From: GCA-002790615 sp964438025
GTDB taxonomy: Bacteria; Patescibacteriota; Minisyncoccia; Moranbacterales; UBA2206
Reading direction: 5' to 3'
Assembly: GCA_964438025.1 (NCBI GenBank)
Contig: CAYTIK010000004.1
Coordinates: 1 to 40,275 of the forward strand
DNA: 40,275 nt
Of this stretch, positions 14,672-22,361 are shown piece by piece (positions within the stretch are counted from its first letter, which is position 1; the number at the start of each line of letters is the position of its first letter). The position numbers were made by a program, and so were the translations under genes. The notes below the pieces were generated by a model. The model saw nothing but the letters and a program-made list of their open reading frames with translations. It was not told the DNA's origin and did not search any database.

Positions 14672-15499
14672 TTATTTCACCAATTCAAACTTATTATTCT
14701 TCCAACCCTCTAAACCGTCCGACATAGCTAAAATATTGAAAAATCCCATATCATACAGCCGCACGGCGCCCATAAACGCCCACAGTCCGTTATTGTCATA
14801 TAGCACTACCTTGCGCCCCAGCGGAATTTTCGCTTTTTCTTTTTCCAAATCATCCAAAAAAATATTAATCGCGCCTTTGATGTGCTCGAGCTTAAAAGCT
14901 TCCATATTGCCCAAATAAATTATCATCAGTTGGGGATCCTGTGCCATCAATTCCTTTAGCTTGTCGCTTTTGATATATTTAACTTTAGTTTGATCCACGA
15001 AAGAATTAGGATCGCCGCTGGAAATAGTCGGATAATATTGTGATTTCCAGCTAGAAAATCCGCCCTGCAGATAAAAAACATTGGTAATTTTATTTTCCGA
15101 GAGCATCTGCATAGCTAAAAGGGAAGATTCGGCATAATCATCGTCTATAAGGATATATGTTTTGTCTTTGGATAAAGAATTGACGGATTCTTCCAAATTA
15201 ACAAAAGGCATACTTATCGAGTCCGCCAAATGTTCTTTCTGATATTCTTCTGCGCTTCGGATGTCCAAAATAACCAAATTTTCTCTTTGAATAATCTTAT
15301 TCATCAAGTCTTTAGCTCCGATGGATCTTTTTTCTTCTGGAGAAACTTCTTCCTTAGAATCCATAGATTTAATTTCGGCTGAATTTTTTTCCGGAGACAA
15401 GTTGGAACGGAAAATAGTCACTAGCGCCACTACTAAAATCAGAAAGAAACCGATAAAGCCAGCTGTTAGATATTTTTTATTTTTTTCTTCGTTTTCCAT
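14672..15499 (-). CDS. Membrane-anchored tandem rhodanese-like protein without catalytic Cys
   Basis: A 275-residue protein: membrane anchor (about residues 10-29), then two rhodanese-like domains. The first runs from about 60 to 150 (LVILDIRSAEEYQKEHLADS ... FYLQGGFSSWK), the second from about 175 to 272 (LMIIYLGNMEAFKLEHIKGA ... LAMSDGLEGWK). In active rhodaneses a Cys follows the fourth strand. Here those sites read ILIDDDYAESS and VVLYDNNGLWAF, with Asp in place of Cys. Both domains are therefore probably binding modules rather than sulfurtransferases. It starts 5 bp after the fmt stop and is the last gene of a def-fmt-like run. Confidence 0.82.
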   Translation of the reverse strand: MENEEKNKKYLTAGFIGFFLILVVALVTIFRSNLSPEKNSAEIKSMDSKEEVSPEEKRSIGAKDLMNKIIQRENLVILDIRSAEEYQKEHLADSISMPFVNLEESVNSLSKDKTYILIDDDYAESSLLAMQMLSENKITNVFYLQGGFSSWKSQYYPTISSGDPNSFVDQTKVKYIKSDKLKELMAQDPQLMIIYLGNMEAFKLEHIKGAINIFLDDLEKEKAKIPLGRKVVLYDNNGLWAFMGAVRLYDMGFFNILAMSDGLEGWKNNKFELVK

Positions 15500-15503
15500 T
15501 TGC

Positions 15504-16460
15504 TTATTTTAAAACACTACCTACAAAATTTTTATAACCATTGACAAAACTTTTATAATTCGTTGCGGTTTTATTTTCCATTTGCACTTCTTTTAGAATT
15601 ATAGCACCAAATCCTGCCTGTACTTTTAATTTTTCTTCTTCCCAAAAAACTTCTCCGACCTTTAATCTTTTACCATTTTGAGGCTTATCTAAGGAAATCT
15701 TCTTTAAATTTATTCTCTTGGTCTGGTTTTTATCCGACCAGAAAGTAAAAACTCCCGGCCATTTTTCAAAAGCGCGATAACGGTTAAATATTTCTACAGC
15801 ATTTTGCGACCAATCTATTCTTCCATCTTCTTTTTTAATCATCTGGCACAAAGAAGCTTGTGTGTCATCTTGTTTCTGCGGATTAATTTCACCGGCTAGC
15901 CAGAGAGGAATGGTTTTTAAAAGTAATTGGGAAGATAGTTGAGCAAGTCTTAAGGAAAGTTCCGAAAATGTTTTTTCTGGTTGGATAATTATTTTTTCTT
16001 GAGCCAAGATGACACCCGTATCCATACCTTTGTCTAATAACATAATCGTAGTTCCTGTTTCAGTTTCGCCGAAAAGCAAGGCGTTCTGGATTGGAGACGA
16101 ACCGCGAAATTTAGGCAGCAGTGATGGATGGATATTTATGACTCCGTGAGGCGGTATTTTCAAAACAGCGGAAGGAATAATTTTTCCGTAATCGGCTACA
16201 ATTATTAAATCCGGTTGTAATTTTTTAATTTCTTCCGTGGCTTTTTCATCTAATTTTTCCGGCTGGAAAAGAGGAATATTTCTCTCCTGGGCAAACTTCT
16301 TTACGGCCGATTCTTGTAAACTATAGCCTCGGCCGGCCCGGCTGTCTGTCTTAGTAAAAACCGCTACGACATTAAATTTGTTTTTCCAAAGCGCTTCCAA
16401 TATTGCTACAGCAAAATCCGCCGTTCCCATAAATACTATTTTCGAACTTGGTATAACCAT
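15504..16460 (-). CDS. fmt: Methionyl-tRNA formyltransferase
   Basis: A 318-residue enzyme that formylates initiator Met-tRNA with 10-formyl-tetrahydrofolate. The N-terminal formyltransferase domain shows VFMGTADFAVAILEAL, then DLIIVADYGKIIP, the catalytic region INIHPSLLPKFRGSSPIQNA with Asn and His, and GTTIMLLDKGMDTG (catalytic Asp). The C-terminal OB-like domain (about 205-318) is present and includes RIDWSQNAVEIFNRYRAF. It lies 3 bp after def, with which it forms the classic formylation/deformylation pair. Length is normal. Confidence 0.95.
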   Translation of the reverse strand: MVIPSSKIVFMGTADFAVAILEALWKNKFNVVAVFTKTDSRAGRGYSLQESAVKKFAQERNIPLFQPEKLDEKATEEIKKLQPDLIIVADYGKIIPSAVLKIPPHGVINIHPSLLPKFRGSSPIQNALLFGETETGTTIMLLDKGMDTGVILAQEKIIIQPEKTFSELSLRLAQLSSQLLLKTIPLWLAGEINPQKQDDTQASLCQMIKKEDGRIDWSQNAVEIFNRYRAFEKWPGVFTFWSDKNQTKRINLKKISLDKPQNGKRLKVGEVFWEEEKLKVQAGFGAIILKEVQMENKTATNYKSFVNGYKNFVGSVLK

Positions 16461-16463
16461 AGC

Positions 16464-16922
16464 TTATCTCTTTTTTAATTTAGTTTCTTTTTCGATAAAT
16501 AAAATTCCGTCTAAATGATCTATTTCATGCTGAACAGCTCGAGAGAGTAGCCCTTCCGTTTTTAAAACAAACTTCTGGCCGTTTTTATCCAAAGCTTCAA
16601 CCTTAACTTTTTTCGAGCGTTTAACTGGAATGAATTTTCCTGGAAAAGAAAGACAGCCTTCTTCACAAACAATTTTGCTCCAAGATTTGGATTTCAAGCG
16701 GGGATTGATAAAAATATGCGTTTTGCCCTCCAATTTCACAATACAGATTCGTGCTAATTGGCCTACTTGATTAGCTGCCAGACCCAAGCCATTATTTTTT
16801 TCCATCGTTTCCAACATATCTAAAATCAGCTGTTTAATTTCTGGAGCTTGAGGATCATCCACCTTTTGGGTTTTCTTTTCCAAAAGCGGATGAGGATAAG
16901 TTAAGATTTTCAGTTGAGCCAT
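16464..16922 (-). CDS. def: Peptide deformylase
   Basis: A 152-residue metalloenzyme that removes the formyl group from new proteins. All three family motifs are present: GLGLAANQVG (45-54), EGCLS with metal ligand Cys90, and HEIDH with His132, Glu133 and His136. The family's usual GxGLAAxQ and QHExDHLxG patterns are intact. It sits between priA (6 bp) and fmt (3 bp), so the three are probably one operon. Confidence 0.96.
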   Translation of the reverse strand: MAQLKILTYPHPLLEKKTQKVDDPQAPEIKQLILDMLETMEKNNGLGLAANQVGQLARICIVKLEGKTHIFINPRLKSKSWSKIVCEEGCLSFPGKFIPVKRSKKVKVEALDKNGQKFVLKTEGLLSRAVQHEIDHLDGILFIEKETKLKKR

Positions 16923-16928
16923 AAAAAA

Positions 16929-18980
16929 TTAGATTAAAGAAATGGGATCGACATCTATCTGCCAGCCATAAGGAAGGGCTTGGATATTTTTTTGCAAACT
17001 TTCTGGAATTGCAGCCTTTTTTCCTTTAATCCGGATGACTATCTGTTTGCGGAAACGTCCTCTGATTTTAGCCAGCAGGGGAGTCTGTGCATCAAAAATT
17101 TTAGTTTGAACATTTTTATTCTTTTGCAAGATGGTTAATATTTTTTCTGTCTCCTTTTCAGTTTTTTCCCAACTACAGCCTTGGAAGGTTAATTTAATGA
17201 TTTTCCCCAAAGGAGGCAGGCCAATTTTTTTTCTTTCTTCAATTTCCCGCTGGAAAAAACTTTCATAATCCCGTTTGGAAAACATTTGAAAAATTGCATT
17301 TTCCGGATGAAAAGTTTGTAAAATAACCACTCCGGGAAATTTAGATTGAGGTCTATTAGTTCTTCCGGCTACTTGCAGTATTGTCTGAAAAGCCTTCTCA
17401 TAAGAGAAAAAATCGGGTAGAGTTAGCAGATTATCCGCATCCATAATACCAACCACCGAAACGTTTGGCAAATCCCAGCCCTTGGAAACCATTTGCGTTC
17501 CGATTAAAATATCCGATTGCCCCTGCGAAAATTCCGCGTAAATTTCTTCCAACGATCCGGTTCTTTTCGCTGATTGATTGTCCGCCCGCAAAATTCTGAC
17601 TCCCGGAAAAAAATTCCCAATTTCTTTTTCCACTTTTTGCGTACCAATGCCCCAATTGTTGAAAGCCAGATTCCCACACTTAATACATTTGGGAGTCAGA
17701 GAGGTTTTGTAAGCGCAATGCAGACAATAATAATGGCCCTCTGCGTGTGAAATTAAAGCTCGTTCGCATTTGGGACAGCGCAAAACTTCTTTGCAAGTAG
17801 CGCAGAAAGAAAAACTGCTCATTCCTTGGCGGCTGACAAAAAGAAAAACTTGTTTTTTATTCTTGAGCGCCCAAGCAATTTCACTGCGCAATTTTTTACT
17901 CACCAAGCTAGTATTTTTTTCCCAGCGTTCTTTTTTCATATCCACCAAAAAAGTCCGCGTTTCTAATTTTTTTTCATCGATTTGCCCAAAATATGGTAAT
18001 TTTAACAACTCCAAATCATTCTCTTGCGCCCTAAAATAAGTTTCGATTCTGGGCGTCGCCGAGCCTAAGACCATTCTAGCTTTCCAAATTTCCGCTAATT
18101 GTAAGGCTACTTTTCTAGCATCATAGCGCGGATGCATATCCCATTGCTTATATGACATATCCTGCTCTTCGTCGACTACGATCAGAGTTAAATTTTGAAA
18201 AGGCGCAAAAACTGCCATCCGCGAACCAATAATAATTTTCGCTTGGCTGGATTTTATTTTTTCCCAATTAGCATAAAATTGTCCGTGAGTTAGATGGCTG
18301 TTTAAAACTGCTATTTTTTCCGACTTAAAATATTGGGCGTAGCGTTCAACGGCCCAAGGAGTTAAAAAGGCATCCGGAATTAAAATCAGAAATTGGCCTG
18401 TGGGATTATTTTTTCTGATCTCTAAGATGGCATGAATATAAACTTCTGTTTTACCAGAAGCGGAAGGACCAAATAATAAAAAGTTAGTGGTTGGTGGTTG
18501 GCCCGCCTCGACTCGCGGAGATCGCTTGTCGACGCGAGGCGGGTGGTTTGTGGAAATTCTATCTACCGCTTTTTGTTGTTCCTTGGTCAATATTATTTTT
18601 TTCTGTTTTATGTTCCATGCTTCATGTTTTATGATTCGTGCTTTGGCTATTTTGGGTACAAAACTCTTCAAAACCAATCCCAATGAAGCAAAATAATAAT
18701 CGGCGATAAAGTGTGCTAGTTTAATTTGTTTTTCCGTCAAAAATTCCTTAGCTAAAACTTTTTCTATTTTTCTTATTTTGAATCCTTTGGCTAGATTTTT
18801 TTCGTTAGCTAGATAACTATTTAAAACTACGCCTTTTAATTTTCTGCTGGAAAAAATTATTTCTACCAATGTTCCCGGATTTAATTTTTCCGTAAAAAAA
18901 TACGAAAAAACCTGATTTTGCGAAATCGGTATATTAACCAATGGGGCGACATTAATAATAAAAATATTGCCTACTTTCAT
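16929..18980 (-). CDS. priA: Primosomal protein N' (PriA helicase)
   Basis: A 683-residue superfamily 2 helicase that restarts stalled replication forks. It has the N-terminal DNA-binding domain (residues 1 to about 110), Walker A GPSASGKT (171-178), a DEEQD Walker B, a Cys-rich zinc insertion (CATCKEVLRCPKCERAL, then CLHC and CIKC), and motifs IGTQMVSKGWDLPNV and QVAGRTNRP. Between motif Q and Walker A, residues about 145-166 (PPRVDKRSPRVEAGQPPTTN) are encoded by a GC-rich palindrome plus a CCAACCACCAAC repeat and are foreign to the family. Another low-complexity piece is IIKHEAWNIKQKK (116-128). The start lies 7 bp past a -10 box. Confidence 0.94.
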   Translation of the reverse strand: MKVGNIFIINVAPLVNIPISQNQVFSYFFTEKLNPGTLVEIIFSSRKLKGVVLNSYLANEKNLAKGFKIRKIEKVLAKEFLTEKQIKLAHFIADYYFASLGLVLKSFVPKIAKARIIKHEAWNIKQKKIILTKEQQKAVDRISTNHPPRVDKRSPRVEAGQPPTTNFLLFGPSASGKTEVYIHAILEIRKNNPTGQFLILIPDAFLTPWAVERYAQYFKSEKIAVLNSHLTHGQFYANWEKIKSSQAKIIIGSRMAVFAPFQNLTLIVVDEEQDMSYKQWDMHPRYDARKVALQLAEIWKARMVLGSATPRIETYFRAQENDLELLKLPYFGQIDEKKLETRTFLVDMKKERWEKNTSLVSKKLRSEIAWALKNKKQVFLFVSRQGMSSFSFCATCKEVLRCPKCERALISHAEGHYYCLHCAYKTSLTPKCIKCGNLAFNNWGIGTQKVEKEIGNFFPGVRILRADNQSAKRTGSLEEIYAEFSQGQSDILIGTQMVSKGWDLPNVSVVGIMDADNLLTLPDFFSYEKAFQTILQVAGRTNRPQSKFPGVVILQTFHPENAIFQMFSKRDYESFFQREIEERKKIGLPPLGKIIKLTFQGCSWEKTEKETEKILTILQKNKNVQTKIFDAQTPLLAKIRGRFRKQIVIRIKGKKAAIPESLQKNIQALPYGWQIDVDPISLI
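18502..18543. repeat. Palindromic repeat inside priA, in frame
   Basis: A 42-bp GC-rich unit with 9-bp perfect ends (CCCGCCTCG / CGAGGCGGG). On the coding strand it reads HPPRVDKRSPRVEAG, directly before QPPTTN from the adjoining CCAACCACCAAC-type repeat. It keeps the frame and falls just before the Walker A motif, between two conserved helicase blocks. Confidence 0.8.
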
Positions 18981-18987
18981 ACTTATT

Positions 18988-19015
18988 ATTGTATCATTTA
19001 GCTGTTTTTAAGCAA
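18988..19015 (-). promoter_or_regulatory. priA promoter, leaderless type
   Basis: Minus strand: TTGCTT (19015-19010), 16-bp spacer, TGA-TACAAT (extended -10, hexamer 18993-18988), with the ATG 7 bp further (18980). Divergent from the next promoter. Confidence 0.5.
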
Positions 19016-19029
19016 AAAAATGCTAATAG

Positions 19030-19058
19030 TTGAAAAAGGCTTATTTTTAAGCTAAAAT
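19030..19058 (+). promoter_or_regulatory. Promoter of the WecG-like gene, leaderless type
   Basis: TTGAAA (19030-19035), 17-bp spacer, TAAAAT (19053-19058), then AGGGGAGC and the ATG at 19067. With transcription starting about 7 bp from the -10, the mRNA would begin next to the ATG, so the GGGGAG would not be transcribed in full. Confidence 0.55.
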
Positions 19059-19066
19059 AGGGGAGC

Positions 19067-19768
19067 ATGGATAAAATTTTAGACGTCAAAATAGACAATT
19101 TAACCCGAGCGGAAATCCAGCAAAAGGTGGCCAGTTTTTTAATGGAGGACAATTTCCACCAGATTGCCACGATTAATCCGGAATTTATCCTGGCTGCGCA
19201 AAAAAATAGCGAATTTAAAAACATTTTAAACTCTTGCAACCTTAATATTGCCGATGGTTTTGGCATTAAATTGGCTTTTTGGCGCTATGGAAAAATTTTA
19301 CAATACCGCATGGCTGGAATAGATCTGATGCTGGAAATTCTGCAACTAGCCAATGCCAAAAAACTTTCCATATTTTTAGCTGCCAAAAATGGGGGATTAA
19401 GCTCTTGGGAAGAAACCCGCGATGCAATTCTAAAAACATATCCTGCTTTAGAAATTACTGGTGAAAATATAAACATACTAGATACTGGCTACCAACCACC
19501 AACTACTAACTACCAACTAATATTCTGCAACTTTGGAGCACCTTATCAAGAAACATTCCTAAATAACTTAAAAAATGCTAGAATAAGGCTGGCCATGGGA
19601 GTAGGTGGTAGTTTTGACTATTTAACCGGTAAAACCCCCAGAGCGCCTCAATTTTTGCGCCAAATGGGCTTAGAATGGCTCTGGCGTTTAATGTTACAGC
19701 CCAAAAGATGGAAAAGAATCTTAAACGCGGTAATCATTTTTCCCATAAAAATATGCCTGCTGAAGTAA
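19067..19768 (+). CDS. WecG/TagA/CpsF family glycosyltransferase (GT26)
   Basis: A 233-residue GT26 enzyme. Family members add ManNAc or ManNAcA to a polyprenyl-diphosphate-GlcNAc carrier for teichoic acid, ECA or capsule linkage. Family features are DNLTRAEIQQK, TINPEFILAAQKN, ADGFGIKLAF, RMAGIDLM (the catalytic RxxGxD region), FGAPYQE, MGVGGSFDYLTGKTPRAPQF and GLEWLWRLMLQPKRW. Between the Rossmann-like strand ending LEITGEN and the FCNFGAP strand lies GYQPPTTNYQL (about 141-151), encoded by a repeat. It takes the place of the helix usual in this family. The 3' end overlaps the MBL-fold gene by 16 bp. Together with the LCP protein it fits a wall glycopolymer pathway. Confidence 0.9.
   Translation: MDKILDVKIDNLTRAEIQQKVASFLMEDNFHQIATINPEFILAAQKNSEFKNILNSCNLNIADGFGIKLAFWRYGKILQYRMAGIDLMLEILQLANAKKLSIFLAAKNGGLSSWEETRDAILKTYPALEITGENINILDTGYQPPTTNYQLIFCNFGAPYQETFLNNLKNARIRLAMGVGGSFDYLTGKTPRAPQFLRQMGLEWLWRLMLQPKRWKRILNAVIIFPIKICLLK
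19488..19518 (+). repeat. In-frame CCAACCACCAAC-type repeat in the GT26 gene
   Basis: GCTACCAACCACCAACTACT followed by AACTACCAACT encodes YQPPTTNYQL. The core CCAACCACCAAC-ACTAACT is shared with the priA insert, although the two proteins are unrelated. Confidence 0.7.
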
Positions 19769-20322
19769 AAATTATAGTTCCCGGATGGACAAATGCCGAT
19801 AGCACAAATTCAGATGGAGAAGAAACAACTGCCTGTACAATCACACTCATAAAAGATAAGGATTTGGTCATTGTAGTCGATCCTGGTGTTTTGGTTAATA
19901 AAAACATTCTAATCAAGGCGCTGAAAAAAGAAAATTTGAAACTTGATGACATAACTCATGTTTTTATTACTCATTCACATATAGACCATTATAGAAATGT
20001 GGGTATGTTTCCAATATCGACTAAAGTGTTGGAATATTGGGGAATTTGGACAGGCGGATCGGTGGAAGATTGGAAGGAAAATTTCAGTAAAAATATACGC
20101 ATTATCAAAACTCCGGGTCATAATTATGATGGACTTTCTTTTTTAGTTAAGACAAAAAAAGGTCTTACCGCGATTGTTGGGGATCTTTGGTGGAAGAAAA
20201 ATTATCCAAAGGAAGACCCATATGCTTCAAATATGGCAACTTTAAAAAAATCACGATTAAAAATAGCAAGGATTGCAAAATATATCATTCCGGGCCACGG
20301 ATCAATATTTAAAATAAACTAA
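19753..20322 (+). CDS. MBL-fold metallohydrolase (MBLAC1-like)
   Basis: A 189-residue metallo-beta-lactamase-fold protein. The metal motif THSHIDH (HxHxDH) is followed by TPGHNYDG (second metal His), VGDLWW (bridging Asp) and IPGHG (last His), so the two-metal site is complete. The compact size and VVDPGVLVNKN...ITHVFITHSHIDHYRNVGMFP resemble MBLAC1-like hydrolases. The reaction is unknown. I chose the ATG at 19753 (MPAEVKIIVPGW): the frame is open further upstream, but that part lies within the glycosyltransferase gene and does not fit the fold. The 16-bp overlap suggests coupling. Confidence 0.85.
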   Translation: MPAEVKIIVPGWTNADSTNSDGEETTACTITLIKDKDLVIVVDPGVLVNKNILIKALKKENLKLDDITHVFITHSHIDHYRNVGMFPISTKVLEYWGIWTGGSVEDWKENFSKNIRIIKTPGHNYDGLSFLVKTKKGLTAIVGDLWWKKNYPKEDPYASNMATLKKSRLKIARIAKYIIPGHGSIFKIN

Positions 20323-20369
20323 TCTTTTTTAATTTTTATTTTTAATTTTAATTTTTAATTTATACTAAT

Positions 20370-20807
20370 ATGACCACCAAAACCACCAAGTTAATCCGCA
20401 CTATTTATCTCTATGTAGCGGCCTTAATCAGCTTAATCTTTGTCGCCGTGGGCGCGGGGACTATCATTAATACAACCCTCAAAGCCTATGTTTTTCCGGA
20501 AGCGGAAAAGGGCGGATATGGTATGTGCGTTAACCAGCCGCCCATTTACGAAATTACTCCTGTGCAATCACTAGAAAAAGCTAAGACCAGCGACGTCGCT
20601 ACTGTTGACCAAAAACAACAAATTGAAGCATTGCTAAAAGATTATCAAACCTGGAAAGAAAATAATGCCGGAGATATTTGTTTTAAACGTGAACGAGCCA
20701 GAAATTACGTGGACTCTTTTACGATGTTGCTAATCGCTTTGCCCATCTGCCTCATTCACTGGAAGATAATTAAAAAAGATAAAGAAGAAAAGGAAGAAAT
20801 AGCTTAA
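20370..20807 (+). CDS. Small two-helix membrane protein, unknown
   Basis: A 145-residue protein with membrane segments at about residues 11-34 and 112-130 and an external-type loop between them that has two Cys (GMCVNQPP, GDICFKRE) and a helical stretch. The C-terminus is charged (KKDKEEKEEIA). I recognise no family with certainty; the layout resembles DUF5671-like small proteins of CPR. The ATG lies 3 bp after TATACT, suggesting a very short or absent leader, after an AT-only stretch (20323-20360). Confidence 0.7.
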   Translation: MTTKTTKLIRTIYLYVAALISLIFVAVGAGTIINTTLKAYVFPEAEKGGYGMCVNQPPIYEITPVQSLEKAKTSDVATVDQKQQIEALLKDYQTWKENNAGDICFKRERARNYVDSFTMLLIALPICLIHWKIIKKDKEEKEEIA

Positions 20808-20812
20808 ATTAG

Positions 20813-20863
20813 ATTGCCACGCCCCTACGGGGCTCGCCTGCCTACCGGTAGGCAGGCAATGAC
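20813..20863. repeat. Nested palindromic repeat before gltX
   Basis: The outer ends are ATTGCCACG and GGCAATGAC. Inside are GCCCC TAC GGGGC (20821-20833) and a perfect 22-bp palindrome around CCTACCGGTAGG (20836-20857). It looks like a GTCATTGC...GCAAT type repeat that received a second palindrome. It ends 10 bp before the gltX ATG. Confidence 0.75.
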
Positions 20864-20872
20864 AATAAAAAT

Positions 20873-22360
20873 ATGGATAAAAAAATCCGCGTTCGTTTTG
20901 CACCCAGTCCGACAGGCTACATGCATATCGGTAATTTTCGTACAGCCTTATATGCATATCTTTTCGCCAAAAAAAATGGCGGGGATTTTATATTACGCAT
21001 AGAAGATACCGATCAAAAAAGATTTGTGCCGGATGCTTTGGAAAAATTGATAAATATTTTAAATTGGGCTGGATTTGAATATAATGAGGGAGTTTATTTT
21101 GAAAATGGTAAATTTGTGCAAAGAGGGGATCATGGTCCCTATATTCAATCGGAGAAATTAGACATCTACAAAAAGTATGCGCAAGAATTAGTTGAAAAAG
21201 GAAATGCTTATTATTGTTTCTGCGCACCAGAAAGATTGGAAAAAATGCGCGCAGAACAACTAAAAAATAAGCAAGCTCCGATGTATGACAGAGCTTGCCT
21301 AAAATTATCCAGGGAAGAAATTGCACAAAAAATAAAAAATGGCGAAGCCTATGTAATCCGACAAAAAATTAATACGGGAGGCTTCACGGAATTTGACGAT
21401 TTAATTCGTGGGAAAGTAAAAATTCAAAATAATTTGCTGGACGATCAAGTACTTCTCAAATCCGATGGTTATCCCACCTATAATTTTGCTAATGTCATCG
21501 ACGATCATTTAATGGAAATTACCCATGTGATGCGCGGGGAAGAATATATATCCAGCACGCCCAAATATACCCAGCTTTATCAAAATTTTGGTTGGATTGA
21601 GCCAAAAATATCGCATTTGCCTTTAATTTTAAATCCGGATAAAACTAAATTATCTAAGCGCCAAGGAGACGTCGCGGTAGAAGATTATATTCAAAAAGGC
21701 TATCTCCAAGAAGCCATCATTAATTTTGTCGCTCTGCTGGGCTGGAATCCGGGAGAAGGAAATACCCAAGAAGTTTTCTCTTTGAAAGAATTAATCCAAC
21801 AATTTGATTTAGCGAGAGTTCATAAGGCCGGAGCGATTTTCGATCTGCAAAAATTAGATTGGCTGAATGCTCAATATATTAAAAAATTATCCATTGATGA
21901 CCTTTATAAAAAATCTCTGGATTTCTTTCAGCAAAAAGATTTTTATAAAAACGCTGCAGAAGAACAAAAATCCGAAACCCATTTAAAAAGAGTCTTGTCA
22001 ATTGAGCAGGATAGATTAAAAAATTTATCTGAAGTAGGGGAGAGCAATCGCTTCTTTTTTGCAGATATTGAATATGCCAAAGAGCTTCTGCGCTGGAAAA
22101 AAATGACGGACGAAGATTTGCAAAAATCTCTGGAAAAATCCCGCGAGGTTTTAGAAAAAATAACCGAAACCGATTGGACTAAAGAAAATCTGGAAAAACA
22201 ACTTTTGGAAGCCGCCAGAGATAAACGAGGCGATTTGCTCTGGCCACTACGCGCATCGCTCACTGGAACGCAAAAATCCCCTTCGCCTTTTGAATGTGCT
22301 TGGGTTTTGGGGAAAAAATCCAGCCTGGAAAGAGTCCATCAAGCTTTAAGTTTATTTTAA
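20873..22360 (+). CDS. gltX: Glutamyl-tRNA synthetase
   Basis: A 495-residue class I synthetase that charges tRNA-Glu (and often tRNA-Gln, corrected later by GatCAB). The HIGH site is HIGN (18-21) within APSPTGYMHIG, and the KMSKS site is KLSKR (259-263). RIEDTD, and YYCFCAPERLE in the connecting region, are typical. The C-terminal anticodon-binding domain continues to LTGTQKSPSPFECAWVLGK. Whether it is discriminating cannot be told; the tRNA-Gln(CUG) in this window makes the question relevant. The next gene begins one base after its stop. Confidence 0.95.
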   Translation: MDKKIRVRFAPSPTGYMHIGNFRTALYAYLFAKKNGGDFILRIEDTDQKRFVPDALEKLINILNWAGFEYNEGVYFENGKFVQRGDHGPYIQSEKLDIYKKYAQELVEKGNAYYCFCAPERLEKMRAEQLKNKQAPMYDRACLKLSREEIAQKIKNGEAYVIRQKINTGGFTEFDDLIRGKVKIQNNLLDDQVLLKSDGYPTYNFANVIDDHLMEITHVMRGEEYISSTPKYTQLYQNFGWIEPKISHLPLILNPDKTKLSKRQGDVAVEDYIQKGYLQEAIINFVALLGWNPGEGNTQEVFSLKELIQQFDLARVHKAGAIFDLQKLDWLNAQYIKKLSIDDLYKKSLDFFQQKDFYKNAAEEQKSETHLKRVLSIEQDRLKNLSEVGESNRFFFADIEYAKELLRWKKMTDEDLQKSLEKSREVLEKITETDWTKENLEKQLLEAARDKRGDLLWPLRASLTGTQKSPSPFECAWVLGKKSSLERVHQALSLF

Positions 22361-22361
22361 G

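Noticed and set aside
19675..19752. Longer start for the MBL-fold protein
   Set aside because: This part is the shadow of the glycosyltransferase gene; the fold begins at MPAEVKIIVPGW.
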